Part shown: piece by piece, positions 11,869 to 25,220 of the stretch
Position numbering within the stretch: the first letter of the stretch is position 1
Layout: each line of letters starts with the position of its first letter
Assembly (NCBI GenBank): GCA_014529385.2
Contig: CM043958.1
Span: 152,551,293-152,615,292 of the forward strand
Origin: Adiantum capillus-veneris
Lineage: Eukaryota > Streptophyta > Polypodiopsida > Polypodiales > Pteridaceae
Reading direction: 5' to 3'
DNA length: 64,000 bases
Notes under the pieces: generated by a model
What the model saw: only the letters and a program-made list of their open reading frames with translations
Databases searched by the model: none
What the model was told of the DNA's origin: nothing
Position numbers and translations under genes: made by a program

Positions 11869-12430
11869 ATGGATCCATCAAAATTAGAGGTAATAAAAGG
11901 ATGGCCTAAACCAAGGAGTCTTCATGAACTAAGAAGCTTTATAGGTATGTGTGCATACTATAGACGCTTCATAGAAAAGTTCTCACTAATAGCAAGACCA
12001 TTACATGACCTAAGAAAGAAAAATGTTAGGTATACGTGGATTGCCAAGGAGAACAATGGTTTCAAAAAGCTTAAAGAAAATCTTATCTCTCAATGTGTGC
12101 TTACACTACCGGGTCTCTCAAAGCCATTTGAGCTGTTTTACTCCAAGAAGGACACGCCATAGGCTATGAAAGTCAAAGACTTGACCTTGTTGAGCAATCT
12201 CTAGGCATATGTGAAAAGGAACTCTACATGCCTTAGACTCATGGAAGCACTCTTTATTGGGGACTCCCTTCATTCTAAGAACGGATCATGAAAATCTTAA
12301 GTACTTCATGACGTAGACCAAGTTTGCTCTCCGACAAACAAATGATGTGGGAAAATTTTCTTTCATAATTTCATTTTCATATTACAAGTATAATCAAGTA
12401 GCCGATGTACTCTCAAGACGGTCGAGAGTG
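11869..12430 (+). pseudogene. Ty3/gypsy RNase H region
   Basis: An open segment from 11869 has the RT-connection signature LRSFIGMCAYYRRFIEKFS and IARPLHDLRKK. After a stop near 12162 come traces of the RNase H domain, ending in YNQVADVLSRRSR (about 12388-12425), the usual end of Ty3 RNase H (NVADALSRR). Frame changes and an internal loss near 12165-12345 make it non-functional. Confidence 0.85.
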
Positions 12431-13800
12431 AATGCGGTTTCCATAGCAACTCACAACGATCTATCTTCTGTGATAGATGAGTATGCTATTGATCCTGGTT
12501 TTAGAGATGTGATTTCAGACCTTGCATTAGGGAATAAAGAGGAACCATTTACCTTACAAGATGGTTATCTTCTCTATGGCAATAGACTATGCGTTACTAA
12601 CTCACTACGTGAGAAAGTAATGTATGAATCTCATGCTCCTCCTTATGTGGGGCATACAGGGATTCAGTCTACCCTAAAGGGGACTCAAACATATTTCTAT
12701 TGGCCTACCATGAAAGCAAACATAGAAGAGTATGTTTTTAAATGTGTGGTATGCCAAAAGACAAAGTTTGATGCAGAGAAGCAACCCGGATTGCTTCAAC
12801 CTTTGCCAATCCCTAATTCAACATGGGAGAGCATATCCATGGATTTTATCTTTGGATTGCCTAAGTCTATCCATGGGATTACGGGAATATGGACGATAGT
12901 AGTATAGGTTCAATAAACAAGCTCATTATATACCTATCAAAAAGACTATCAAAGCCCATCAAATGAGCAACCCTCTTCATTTCACAAATCTTCAAGTACC
13001 ATGGCTTTGCCAATGTCCATAGTGTCGGATAGAGATCCTAGAATGACCAATAATTTTTGGAAGGGTCTCTTTGAGAATTTAGGAACAAGGATAAACTTCT
13101 CTTTGACCTATCACCCGTAAATGGATGGCCAAAGTGAAATAGCTAACCTAACAATTCTCGATCTACTAAAAGCCTATGTAACGGAAGTAGATCAAAGATC
13201 CCAATGGGAGAAGTACTTACCCTAAGTGGAGTACGCCTACAGTAACATTGTACATACTTCCACGGAAAAAACACCTTTTGAGATAATAGAGGAATGATCA
13301 AAAAGTCCCTTGCTACTTAAGGTACACGGGAAAAATCTTTGCTGCAGATGAGTATAGCCGAGACCTACAAGAATCTTTTGAAAAGATTAAGGATGCTATC
13401 TCTCTCTCACAGCAAAGGCAAAATGTTGCTACTGACAAGCACAGAACAACCCAAGCCTTTAAAGAATATGATTGGGTCTTACTCAGATTGGCACACGACG
13501 GGCAAGAATCCTACGGGACACCAAAAGTACTATGCTAAGTTAGCAAAAAGGTACTATGGTCCCTTCCAGATTCTTATGCGAATGAATGAGATGGCCTATC
13601 AACTCAAGTTGCTCAGCCATTGGCACATACACAATGCTTTCCATGTGACCCTACTAAAGCCTTACAAGGGAGAGCCACCTCAAGAACCAAGTATTGAAGA
13701 CCCACCCTAGATCGAGAACCAAGAAGAGGTGCTGCAGGTAGAGTCCATTCTCCAACATGAAGACAAGGTACTAAGAGGTGGTAAGACTATCCAACTAAGA
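12431..13800 (+). pseudogene. Ty3/gypsy integrase, broken
   Basis: Integrase of the same element. The N-terminal HHCC zinc site is visible (HAPPYVGHTGIQ, then CVVCQKTK at about 12630-12770), followed by WESISMDFIFGLPKS, which carries the first catalytic Asp (about 12826-12870). After a stop near 12905, remnants of the core and the C-terminal domain lie in other frames: SDRDP near 13026, DGQSE near 13122, and YQLKLLSHWHIHNAFHV..LKPYK at about 13595-13665. This is the same type of integrase tail as the minus-strand fragments at 1451-2560 and 5918-6992, so related elements inserted in both directions. Sequence returns to RU at about 13801. Confidence 0.85.
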
Positions 13801-15291
13801 GTAGGAAATCCATTCTTGGGATTGTCTCCATGCCAACCAAACCTCTAGCCAACTCGCAATGGATGAATTCCTAAATGGATCATCCAAATTATGTCCTTAG
13901 AAAGATGTTCAAAAAAGGAGAAGAGGATTGTACATGGATATTAATATCACTCTTGGATACATGCTTACTTTACCGCCTTATCTTTCCAGTCGCAAGGAAA
14001 CCATAGAGTTTTGTATTTAATGCAATAATGAAATTCTCTAAAATAACTCAAAAATGTCTCTCTAAGGTGATCCATGCATTGTAGTGTATGCAATGGTGTA
14101 ATTGTTGTGATATTGCACAAATTTATCATGGAGTGAAGTGAACAAGACACCGAGCTTGCTCATCTTTAGCTGCATATTGTATCAAGCTTTGCCTTGTTTG
14201 TACTCTTTGGTCTTATCTAGCGGCTTAACAATAGACAAAAACTCCTTTCACATTAACCACTAAATGCAAAAATAGACTTGATTTACAAAAATAGCTGTTT
14301 CAAAAATAGACTTGATTTACAATGCAAAAAGTTATACAATAAATGTCTGTTTTGTAGAGCTAGTGCTTATCTCTAGATAAGCACAAAGTGAGATCATAAT
14401 ATTTTTATCTGCCACATGGATGTTGACTAAGATTCTTATATCTTTCACATGGGTTTTACACACATGGCTAGGATGATGATATGGAGAGAAGGTTCACACA
14501 TGAGTTGGAGGTGTAACAAAGCTGACACCCTATTATCATTACCTTGAATAGCTTTGGAGACACCGGTTACTTGGCTGGAGATTTGTTCTCATTAACAATG
14601 ATCACCAAAGCATCAAAATGGATTATAACCCAAGGTGACCTCAACATGAAGCAAAGGATATGGAGATCACTTTGAAAGAATACAATTTTGATAAAAGGAA
14701 AAGATAATGTAGTGGCAAATATCCTAAGTACGAAATCTGTTCTTGGGATTGTCTCTATCCCAAGCAAACCTATAGCCAACTCCCCATGGATAGATTCTTA
14801 CAATGTGTCATCCAAATAATGTCCCCAGAAAGATGTTCAAAAAAGGACAAGGAATTGTACATGGATATTATTATCACTCTTGGATACATGCCTACTTTAC
14901 CGATTTTGAATTCATCTTTTCAATCGCAAGGAAACCATAGAGTTTTGTATTCAATGCAATAATGAAATTCTCGAAAATAACTCCAAAATGCTTAGGGTGA
15001 TCCATGCATTGTAGTGTATGCAGTGGTGCAATTGTCATGATATTGCACAAATTAATCATGGAGTGAATCGAACAAGACACCGAGCTTGCTCATCTTTAGC
15101 TGCATATTGTATCAAGCTTTGCCTTGTTTGTACTCTTTGATGTTATCTAGCGGCTTCAAAATAGACTACAACTCCTTTCGCATTAAGTAAACCTTTAGTT
15201 TTTTCTGCTAAGTGTCAAACCCTTGGCCGTTGAATTGTGGATATTTTAAATTCCCCCCCCCGAACCCCCAATGATGGTGTTTCTTTGGATG

Positions 15292-15344
<53 letters not shown>

Positions 15345-15493
15345 GTCTTGCCAATTTGAGATTGACACTATCTAATTTTCATGTGCAAGTTACATCAAGC
15401 TAAAATTATCATCATGTGTGATAGATACAACATATATTTATTTGAAAGTTCCAGAGAAATGAATGTTAATGTTACAATGATAAACACTTATTT
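13801..15493 (-). mobile_element. Composite repeat unit RU2, second part
   Basis: RU sequence resumes inside the Ty3 RNase H block ('gtaggaaatccattcttggg') and runs through the gag relic to about 14270. The unit then repeats itself: an LTR-like stretch at about 14285-14540, a second RNase H block (14560-14985) and a second gag relic (14990-15240), then a short poly-C tract (15253-15261) and (GA)n at 15296-15341. The end of RU2 is thus partly duplicated, as if two units were fused by a deletion. Confidence 0.75.
14560..14985 (+). pseudogene. Representative Ty3 RNase H block inside RU
   Basis: On the plus strand, opposite to the unit's own gag, every full RU carries a Ty3 RNase H C-terminal relic. 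In this copy the sequence reads FVLINNDHQSIK, then TQGDLNMKQRIWRSL in another frame, then KGKDNVVANILS, the counterparts of DHQSLKW, LNMRQRRW and GKxNVVADALSRK in working Ty3 elements. A spacer (SQWMDSYN region) and traces of the start of integrase follow. The frame breaks in the five-A run after HQSI (four A in this copy, five in most) and before KEYNF recur in many copies, so the block was already dead when RU multiplied. Confidence 0.8.
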
Positions 15494-16385
15494 GAAGCTC
15501 TTATTGCTTGATGTTCAAAGTTTGTCCCCTTCTTGGCTGCCATAAAGATTCAAATGATTGATGGTTTAATCAACGGTAGTGTGGAAATGGGTGCTTGTTT
15601 TATGAGGAAGTGCAAAGTTTGCATTTTGAGGAGGAGGACCTTGATGATGTAGTGGAAAATTAGCCTACCAAGTAGAAATGCGTCACTAGATGTAGTAATA
15701 GAAACAACGATCAAAGAGCCTTTTCACTAGATGATGTGGCTATAAGGACATACCATTTAAGAGATGGTCAAACATGGCAGGTGCAAGCTAGCCATGGATT
15801 ACACATGCAATGGAGTATGAAACAGATTGATTATGTTGGCCAACTAGCAATAAATCTAGTCAAAACAATTAGTGCATGTTGGGAGTAAAGGTGGGCCGCA
15901 TGCAAGGCTTTGAGCTAGTTGCTAAATTGGTAGGACATTGCTACAGAGCTTGTGGAGCAAGAGTTACAGTACACAAAAAGAACAATTAGAGTGGGACTCA
16001 ATAGCCAGAGCATCAAGTGTTGTGCGTGCTTATTGCAAATAGCAAGGCCAAATAAATACAAGGGGAGATAGTGCACAAGTCACTATTTGATGGAATCAAT
16101 GAGGACTATGGTGGAGCCCAAGCTAGATAGCAAAACTTCCAAGTTAAATTGGGGTGAGTAACTTCCAAAGCGTGCATAGTGATGGCTGGTAAATCACGAG
16201 TGTCAAGCTATTGAAAACCTGGGTATAGTTAAAGAGCTTGCACATGTATGTGTGTGTATGTGTGTGTGTGTGTGTGTGTGAGTGATTGATTGATGAGGCT
16301 ATGCTTTGACAAGATATGGTTGTCTTTTAGCCAATCTTTTTCTCCTGAGAGTACTCTCCCATCACCAAAGTGTCCAAGTGGAGAC

Positions 16386-16420
<35 letters not shown>

Positions 16421-18022
16421 CATCAATGTATGAGAAAATGATTTTTGGTTTCAATCATCTCCAAAAACTAGAGATTAAGAAATCAGTTGAAAGCTATTGC
16501 AAAGGGCTAACTAAACGCACACACAATCATTAATTGAACAAAGATTTTTTTATTTTCTAATGCAATCAAGCAAAAGTCTCCCCAAAATTGATCTTATTAA
16601 TGAGTGAAACATACTTAATTGCTCTCTCAAGAATGTGTAAATGTGTGCAATTGATGCAATTTCACCTTCTTAATCAATCTTTTGTGGGTGGTGGTTCTAA
16701 ACTTCTACATATCCCATCATAAATTGGCTTGCAAAGAGGAAAATTATACAATGTAGTTTAATTATATAGATGCAAAGGGGTGTTGAATCAGCAATTGCAA
16801 TGGCCAACAAGATTTGTCAATGAAATCTAGCACAGAAAATTCTTAGGATCTAATTAGATTAAGGTGTGCTAATCTAGCTAATGGCTTTGATACCAAATGA
16901 AGCTATGGTGGATACATTAGTGATTTTTCATAACTTACACATAGTTTATGTAGAGATAATCTAGTGACTCATTGAGAGCTCAATATACAAAGAGAATGGT
17001 TTCAAAAATAGACTTGATTTACGATGCAAAAATTTGTACAACAAATGTCTGTTTTGTAGAGCTAGATATGATCTCTAGGTAAGCACAAAGTGAGATCATA
17101 ATATTCTTTTCTACCACATGGAATGTTGACTAGGATTCATATATCTTTCACAAGGGTTTTTACACACATGGCTAGGATGATGATATGGAGAGAAGGTTCA
17201 CACATGAGTTGAATGTGCAACAAAGCTTACACGCTATTATCATTACCTTGAATAGATTTGGAGACACCGGTTACTGGGCTGGAGATTTGTGCTCATCAAC
17301 AATGATCACCAAAGCATAAAAATGGATCCCAAGGCAAACATGCTAAGTAGGAAATCTATTCTTAGGATTGTCTCCCATGACAAGCAAACCTCTAGACAAC
17401 TTTCAATGGATGAATTCTTACAATGGATCATCCAAATTTGTACATGGATATTATTATCACTCTTGGATACATGCCTACTTTAGCGACTTTGAATTTATCT
17501 TTTCAATCACAAGGAAATCATAGAGTCTTATATTCAATGCAATATTGAAATTCTCGGAAATAACTCAAAAATGCCTCTCTAAGGTGATCCATGCATTGTA
17601 GTGTATGCAATGGTGCAATTGTCATGATATTGCACAAATTTATCATGGACTGAAGTGAACAAAACAACGAGCTCGCTCGAGCATCTTTAGGTGCATATTG
17701 TATCAAGCTTTGCTTTGTTTGTACTCTTCACCCTTATCTAGCGGCTTAACGATAGACCACAACTCCTTTTGCATTAAGTAAACTTTAGTTTTTTTTGCCA
17801 CTTGAAGTGAACAAGACACCAAGCTTGCTCATCTTAGCTGCATATTGTATCAAGCTTTGCCTTGTTTGTACTCTTTGCTCTTATCTAGGGGCTTCACAAT
17901 AGACCACAACTCCTTTTGCATTGAGTAAACCTTTAGTTTTTTCTCCCAAGTATCAAACCCTTGGCCGTTGAATTGTGGATATTTTTATCCCCCGACCCCA
18001 TAATGATGGTGTTCCTTTGCAT

Positions 18023-18069
<47 letters not shown>

Positions 18070-18217
18070 GGTCTTGCCAATTTGACATTGACACTATCTA
18101 ATTTTCATGTGCAAGTTACATCAAGTTAAAAGTATCATCATGTGTCATAGATATAGCATATATTTTTTGAAAGTTCAAGAGAAATGAACGTAAATTTTAT
18201 GATGATAAACACTTATT
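15494..18217 (-). mobile_element. Composite repeat unit RU3, near complete
   Basis: The least interrupted unit in the left part. Plus-strand order: start motif 15494; antisense frame 15730-15930; GT tract 16248-16280; AC tract 16383-16422; leader; primer-binding-site-like stretch 16883-16897 (complement TTTGGTATCAAAGCC); LTR-like part about 16898-17270; RNase H block about 17285-17520; gag relic 17530-17960, with a short duplicated part near 17810-17890; short C-rich run; (GA)n 18025-18066. It has no protease, RT or integrase of its own, so it could only be a non-autonomous element. Confidence 0.8.
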
Positions 18218-19045
18218 TGAAGCTCTTATTGCTTGACGTTCAAAGTTTATCGCTTTCTTGGTTGCCATAAAGAATTCACATTCAAATGATTGATGGTTTA
18301 ATGAATGGAGTGAGGAAATGGGTGCTTGGACTAAGCGCTTATGTCTTGTTTTACGAGTAAGTGCAAAGTTTGCATTTTGAGAAGGAGGACGTTGATGATA
18401 TATTATAAACGCGAGGTGGAAAATTAGCCTACCAAGTAGAAATGTGTCACTAGATGTAGTAATAGGAACAAGGATCAAAGAGCCTTTTGACTAGATGATG
18501 TGGCTATAAGGACATACCATTTAAGAGATGGTCAAACATGGTAGGTGCAAGCTAGCCATGGACTGCACGTGGCATGGCGTATGAAAGAGATTGATTATGT
18601 TGGGTAACTAGCAAGTAATCTAGTTAAAACAATTACGTGCATGTTGGGAGTAAAGGTGGGCTGCACGCAAGGCTTTGAGCTGGTTGCTAAATTGGTAGCA
18701 TAAGTAATACATGGAGAGCTGGGACATTGGTATAGAGCTTGTGGAGCAAGAGTTGCAGTTCACAAAAAGAACAATTGGAGTGGGACTCAATGGCCAGAGC
18801 ATCAAGTGTTGTGCATGCTTATTGCAAATAGCAAGGCCAAATAAATACAAGGGGAGATAGTGCGCAAGTCACTATTTGATGCAATCAATGAGGACTATGG
18901 TGGAGCCCAAGCTAGATAGCAAAACTTCCAAGTTAAATTGGGGTAAGTAACTTTGGTAAGCCTGCATAGTGATGGCTGGTACATCAAGAGTGTCAAGCTA
19001 TTGACAACCTTGGTGCAGCTAAAGACCTTGCACATGTATGTCTAT

Positions 19046-19096
<51 letters not shown>

Positions 19097-19232
19097 TAAT
19101 TGATTGCACATGTATGTTTATGGGTGTGTGTGTGTGTGTGTGTGAGTGTGAGTGATTGATTGATGAGATATGGTTGTCTTTTAGCCATTTTTTAACCCTA
19201 AGAGTGCTCTCCCATCACCAAAGTGTCCAAGT

Positions 19233-19266
<34 letters not shown>

Positions 19267-19715
19267 CAATGTATGAGAAAATGAATTTTGGTTCCAATCA
19301 TCTCCAAAAACTAGAGATTAAGAAATCAGTAAAAAGCTATTGCAAAGGGCTAAACGCATACACAATCATTAATTGAAACAAAGATTTTTGATTTTCTAAT
19401 GCAATCAAGAAAAATTCACCCCAAAATTGATCTTATTAATGAGCAAAACATACTTAATTGCTCTCTCAAGAATGTGTAAATGTGTGCAATTAATGCAATT
19501 TCATCTTCTTAATCAATCTTTTGTGGGTGGTGCTTCTAAACTCCTACATATCCCATCCTAAATTGGCTTGAAAAGAGGGAAATTATACAATGTAGTTTAA
19601 TTATATAGATGCAAAGGGGTGCTGAATTAGCAATTGCAATGGCCAACAAGACTTGTCGACGATGAAATCTAGCACAGAGAATTCGTAGGATCTAATTAGA
19701 TTAAGGTGTGCTAAT
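18218..19715 (-). mobile_element. Composite repeat unit RU4, truncated at an orientation switch
   Basis: Only the leader half is present: start motif, antisense frame (18500-18690), two GT tracts (19048-19094 and about 19126-19146, the latter a small local duplication), AC tract 19232-19265 and leader. It stops a few bases before the primer-binding-site-like stretch, where the sequence flips directly into a gag relic in the other orientation. Confidence 0.8.
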
Positions 19716-22700
19716 CTAAGGGTGAAGAGTACAAACAAGGCAAAGCTTGATACAATATGCAGCTAAAGATGAGCAAGCTTAGTGTCTTGTTCACTTCACT
19801 CCATGACAAATTTGTGCAATATCATGACAATTGCACCACTACATACACTACAATGCATGGATCACCTTAGAGAGGCATTTTTGAGTTATTCCCAAGAATT
19901 TTAATATTGCATTGAATATAAAACTCTATGATTTCCTTGCGATTGAAAAGATAAATTTAAAGTTGATAAAGCAGGCATGTATCCAAGAGTGATAATAATA
20001 TCCATGTACTAATCCTCTTCTCCTTTTTTGAACATCTTTCTGAGGACATAATTTGTATGATCCATTGTAAGAATTTTCATCCATTGGGAGTTGGCTAGAG
20101 GTTTGCTTGGAATGGAGACAATCCTAAGAAATGATTTCCTACTTAAGATGTTTTCCACTACATTATCTTTTCCTTTTATTTACTTGGTTTCAAAATTGTA
20201 TTCTTTCAAAGTGACCTCCATATCCTTTGCCTCATGTTGAGGTCACCTTGGGTTATAATCCATTTTGATGCTTTGGTGATCATTGTCGATGAGCACAAAT
20301 CTCCAGCCAAGTAACCGGTGTCTCCAAAGCTATTCAAGGTAATGATAATAGGGTGTCAGCTTTGTTACAGCTCCAACTCATGTGTGAACCTTCTCTCCAT
20401 ATCATCATCCTAGCCATGTGTGTAAAAACCATGTGAAAGATATAAGAATCCTAGTCAACATCCATGTGGCAGATAAAAATATTATGATGTCACTTTGTGC
20501 TTATCTAGAGATAAGCACTAGCTAGCTCTACAAAACAGACATTTATTGTACAACTTTTTGCATTGTAAATCAAGTCTATTTTTGAAACCATCCATGTCCT
20601 TTCAAAGTGACCTCCATATCCTTACTTGGTGATCATTTTTGATGAGCAGAAATCTCCAGCCACAAGTAACCGGTGTCTCCAAATCTATTCAAGGTAATGA
20701 TAATAGGGTGTGAGCTTTGTTGCACCTTCAACTCATGTGTGAACCTTCTCTCCATATTATCATCCTAGCGATGCGTGTAAAACCCATGTGAAAGATATAC
20801 AAATCCTAGTCAACATCCCATGTGACAGAAAAGAATATTATGATCTCACTTTGTGCTTACCTAGAGATCGTATCTAGCTCTACAAATCAAACATTTGTTG
20901 TACAACTTTTTGCATCGTAAATCAAGTCTATTTTTGAAACCTTCCTCTTTGTATATTGAACTCTCAATGAGTCATTTAGTATCAAAGCCATTAGCTAGAT
21001 TATCACACCTTAGTCTAATTAGATCCTAAGAATTCTCTGTGCTAGATTTCATTGATAAATCTTCTTGGCCATTGCAATTTCTAATTCAACAACTCTTTGC
21101 ATCTATATAATTAAACTACCTTGTATAATTTCTCTCTTTTAAAGCCAGTCTATGATGGGATATGTAGGAGATTGGAACCATCACCCACAAAACATTGATT
21201 AAGAAGATGAAATTGCATTAATTGCACACATTTGCACGTTTTGAGAGATCAATAAACTCTTTTTCACTCATTAATAAGATCAATTTTGGGGTGAATTTTG
21301 CTTGATTGCATTAGTAAATAAACAATCTTTGTTTCAATTAGTGATTGTGTGTGCGTTTAGCTCTTAGGAATAGCTTTCAAACTAATTTCTAAATCTCTAG
21401 TTTTTGAAGATAATTGGAACCAAAAATTATTTTCTCATGCATTGATGTGTGTGTCTATGTGTCTGCACTTGGGCACTTTGGTGATGGGAGACCACTCTTA
21501 GGGAAAAAAAATTGGCTAAAAGACAACCATATCTTGTCAAAGCATAGCCTCATCAATCAATCAATCACACACACACACACACAAACACACATACATGTGG
21601 AAGCTCTTTAATTATACCTAGGTTGTCAATATCTTGACACTCTTGATTTACCAGCCATTGCTATGCAAACTTACCCAAGTTACTCACACCAATTTAACTT
21701 TAAATTTTGGTATCTAGCTTGGGCTCCACCATAGTCCTCATTGATTGCATCGAATCGTGACATGCGCACTATCTCCGCTTGTATTTATTTGGTCTTGCTA
21801 TTTGCAATAACCACGCACAACACCTGATGGTCTGACCATTGGGTCCCACTCGAATTGTTCTTTTTGTGTACTGCAACTCTTGCTCCACATGCTCTATAGC
21901 ATTGTCCCAGCTCTCCATGTATTACTTATGCTAGCAATTTAGCAATCAGCTCAAAGCCTTGCGTGCAACCCACCTTGACTCCCAATATGTGCGTAATTGT
22001 TTTGACTAGATTACTTGCTAGTTGTCCAACATAATCAACCTCTTTCATACTCCATGCACCACGTGCAATCCATGGCTAGCTTGCACCTGCCAGGTCTGAC
22101 CATCTCTTAAATGGTATGTCCTTATATAGCCAGATCATCTAGTGAAAAGGCTCTTTGATCCTTGTTCCTATTCCTATATCTACTGACACATTTCTACTTG
22201 GTAAGGCTAATATATCATCAAGGCCCTTCTTCTCAAAACGCAAACTTTGCATTTCCTCGTAAAACAACATAACCACTTAGTCCAAGCGCCCATTTCCACA
22301 CTACCACTGATTCAACCATCAAATATTTGAATGTGAATTCTTTATGACAGTCAAGAAGGAGATAAACTTTGAACATCAAGCAATAAGACCTTCAAATAAG
22401 TGTTTACTGTCGTAAAATTTACGTTCGTTTCGCTTGAACTTTCAAATATTATATGCTATATCTATCACACATGGTAAGGGCGAAGAGTACAAACAAGACA
22501 AAGCTTGATACAATATGCAGCTAAAGATGAGCAAGCGCGGTGTCTTGTTCACTTCACTCCATGATAAATTTGTGCAATATCATTACAATTGCACCACTGC
22601 ATACACTACAATGCATGGATCACCTTACAGAGGCATTTTTGAGTTATTTCCAATAATTTCAATATATATATTGCATTGAAAATAAAACTCTATGATTTCC

Positions 22701-22868
22701 TTGCCATTAAAAAGATAAATTCAAAGTCAATTAAGTAGGTATGTATCCAAGAGTGATAATAATATCCATGTACAATCCTTTTCTCCTTTTTTGAACATCT
22801 TTTTGAGGAGATAATTTGGATGATCCATTGTAAGAATTCATCCATTGGGAGTTGGCTAGAGGTTCTCT
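19716..22868 (+). mobile_element. Inverted RU sequence (RU5)
   Basis: The same family in plus orientation. A gag relic (KMSKLSVLFTSLHDKFVQYHDN region, 19745-19900) leads to the RNase H block on the minus strand (about 19960-20310) and an LTR-like part to about 20600. A second LTR-like copy follows (about 20620-20980), then a primer-binding-site-like stretch near 20988 (GTATCAAAGCCATTAGC), a leader with short GT and AC tracts (21445-21600), and the reversed start motif near 22390. A further gag and RNase H piece covers about 22475-22868. The RU cluster ends there in mid-block ('ttggctagaggttctcttg'). Confidence 0.8.
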
Positions 22869-23430
<562 letters not shown>

Positions 23431-23659
23431 CAGGATAGGAGATCCTTGGAAGACCATTATTACTTTTCAAGTCGTAACCAAAACTCCTCTTACCTATTTT
23501 AATCTTTAGACCTCTCCGAACAATTTTAATTGGTCTGGATCTTCAAATCATTCAAATTGTCTTGCTAGAAAGTGGATATTAACAGCATGACTCTATCAAT
23601 GCTGATGACTAGCCTGTCGTACGGATATGGCACATGAAAAAGAACCTAGATTATAAACT

Positions 23660-24210
23660 ATCAAATAATTGCTTGACCTAAAACACCAGTCAGCAGGTAG
23701 CATGGGTATGTTTTTTCTTCCCAACGCAACAGTTTAAGTCTTTTGGTGAAAACTGGCTTAGACAAAGCAGACAGCCCCAGCCAAACTTTGAGCATGGTTA
23801 ATAATCGAGCCACTTGCAAGAAAGGGAGGCAAGCCCTAAAATTCTCCACTACATGTACATCATTTCTCACAATTGCATTAGTATGATCAACAAAATTTTG
23901 GAGGCACATTTGCTTCATAGAGCCAAGTACGTCTATGGCAGTGAGTTGGCCCTAATGCATAACATCTTTGATAGCATAGAGCATAGGAGAAAGTGGGAAC
24001 CCTTGTCTTATGGATTTATGCAATGGAATAACATCTGCAAGAGTACCATTACCTGAAATTCTAGCTAATGCATTCTCAAAAAGAATGTGAAAAAGAATCT
24101 GTCCAAGCCCATATCATATAGACTTTGAAGTATGAACTTCCACTCAATTCTATCATAGGCCTTATCATACGTTATGTGGCCGATTGTTTGTGAGAAGATA
24201 TTTTAGAAGA
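23660..24210 (-). pseudogene. LINE reverse transcriptase fragment, copy A
   Basis: On the minus strand this reads as a LINE-type RT palm relic. KAYDRIEWKF-like sequence (near 24150-24180) carries the motif A Asp, then ILQSLYDMGLD, then HKSIRQGFPLSPMLYAI (about 23970-24030), the RQGDPLSPLLF box of plant L1-type LINEs. Downstream sequence is degenerate. Compared with copy B, about 27 bases are missing just after the LSP box. It is too short and broken to be active. A second copy lies immediately to the right in the same direction. Confidence 0.8.
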
Positions 24211-24217
24211 GAGCTCC

Positions 24218-24690
24218 ATCAAACCAGACTTTTAGCATGGTAAATAATCGAGGCACTTGCAAGACAATGAGACAAGCCCTAGAATTCTCCATTGCATGTA
24301 CATCATTCCTCACAAAAATGCATTGGTATGATCAACAAACTTTTGGAGGCACATTTGCTTCATAGAGCCTAGTACGTCTATGGCAGTGAGTTTGCCCTAC
24401 TGCATAACATCTTTAACAAGCCAATCCAAGGCATTAGATGAGATAGCATAGAGCAAAGGAGAAAGTGGGAACCCTTGTCTTATGGATTTATGCAATGGAA
24501 TAACATCTGTAAGAGTACCATTAAATGAAATTCTAGCTGATGTATTCCAAAAAAAAAAGTAAAAAAGAATCTGTCCAAACCCATATCATATAGACTTTGA
24601 AGTATGAACTCCCCTTCAATTCTATCGTAGGCCTTATCATACGTTCTATGGTGGATTGATTGTGAGAAGATCTTTTAGAAGAAAGTTTTT
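24218..24690 (-). pseudogene. LINE reverse transcriptase fragment, copy B
   Basis: Tandem partner of copy A, offset by 472 bp at the conserved LSP box. On the minus strand it has AYDRIEGEFILQSLYDMG and HKSIRQGFPLSPLLYAIS, followed by SNALDWLVKDVMQ. The copies differ by scattered substitutions and the 27-base indel, so this is an old tandem duplication of one LINE fragment rather than two insertions cut at the same points. Confidence 0.8.
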
Positions 24691-25220
24691 GCAATTTTGT
24701 AGTGCAATGATTAGCTTCCTAATTGCACCTGCATGATTTACTACTTGACTTCTGCTGCAATGCTACTACATCTCCTTGGAGCTACGTCACATTAACCAAC
24801 TCTTGTAGACATCGTATTCTGCATTGCATTGGTCATGAGAGATATCTATATTTATTTGCAGATCGTTCCGAAATGCTTGCCTCATCAAATTTTCAAATAG
24901 GTTATCAACAGAGCTAGATGAGGAGTGTGATTGAAGCCAAAGGCTCATCAAACCATGACTTGCACTCGTGGCAATATTCCCCAATGCCTTTCCCTTGACA
25001 TTGAGCTGTCTGCTTGGGGGGATGGCTTTATCAACAATCTGGCTTGTGGGCAGCCCTTGGGTAAACATAATTGGGTGCAACCTCAGCTTGCCAGATGGGG
25101 ATGAGATGTTAGCACAGGTCCCCTAGCAGTATATATATAGAGTGTAGTGTAGAATATTGTTGTGCTCCCAATCCAAAATGAAGTAGCTAGCCTACTAATT
25201 TGGGTGACCAAATATTAAAG
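24691..25220. other. No recognised gene
   Basis: A minus-strand frame of 97 codons (24787-25080) is open here, with an SHSSSSSVDNLFENLMRQ stretch that I do not recognise. A TATATATATAG run lies at about 25131-25140. The sequence joins a LINE relic on the left to the expansin relic on the right. I cannot support a gene. Confidence 0.4.

Noticed and set aside
24787-25080. 97-codon minus-strand frame as a gene
   Set aside because: No recognisable domain, no supporting neighbour, and it lies between two pseudogene fragments.
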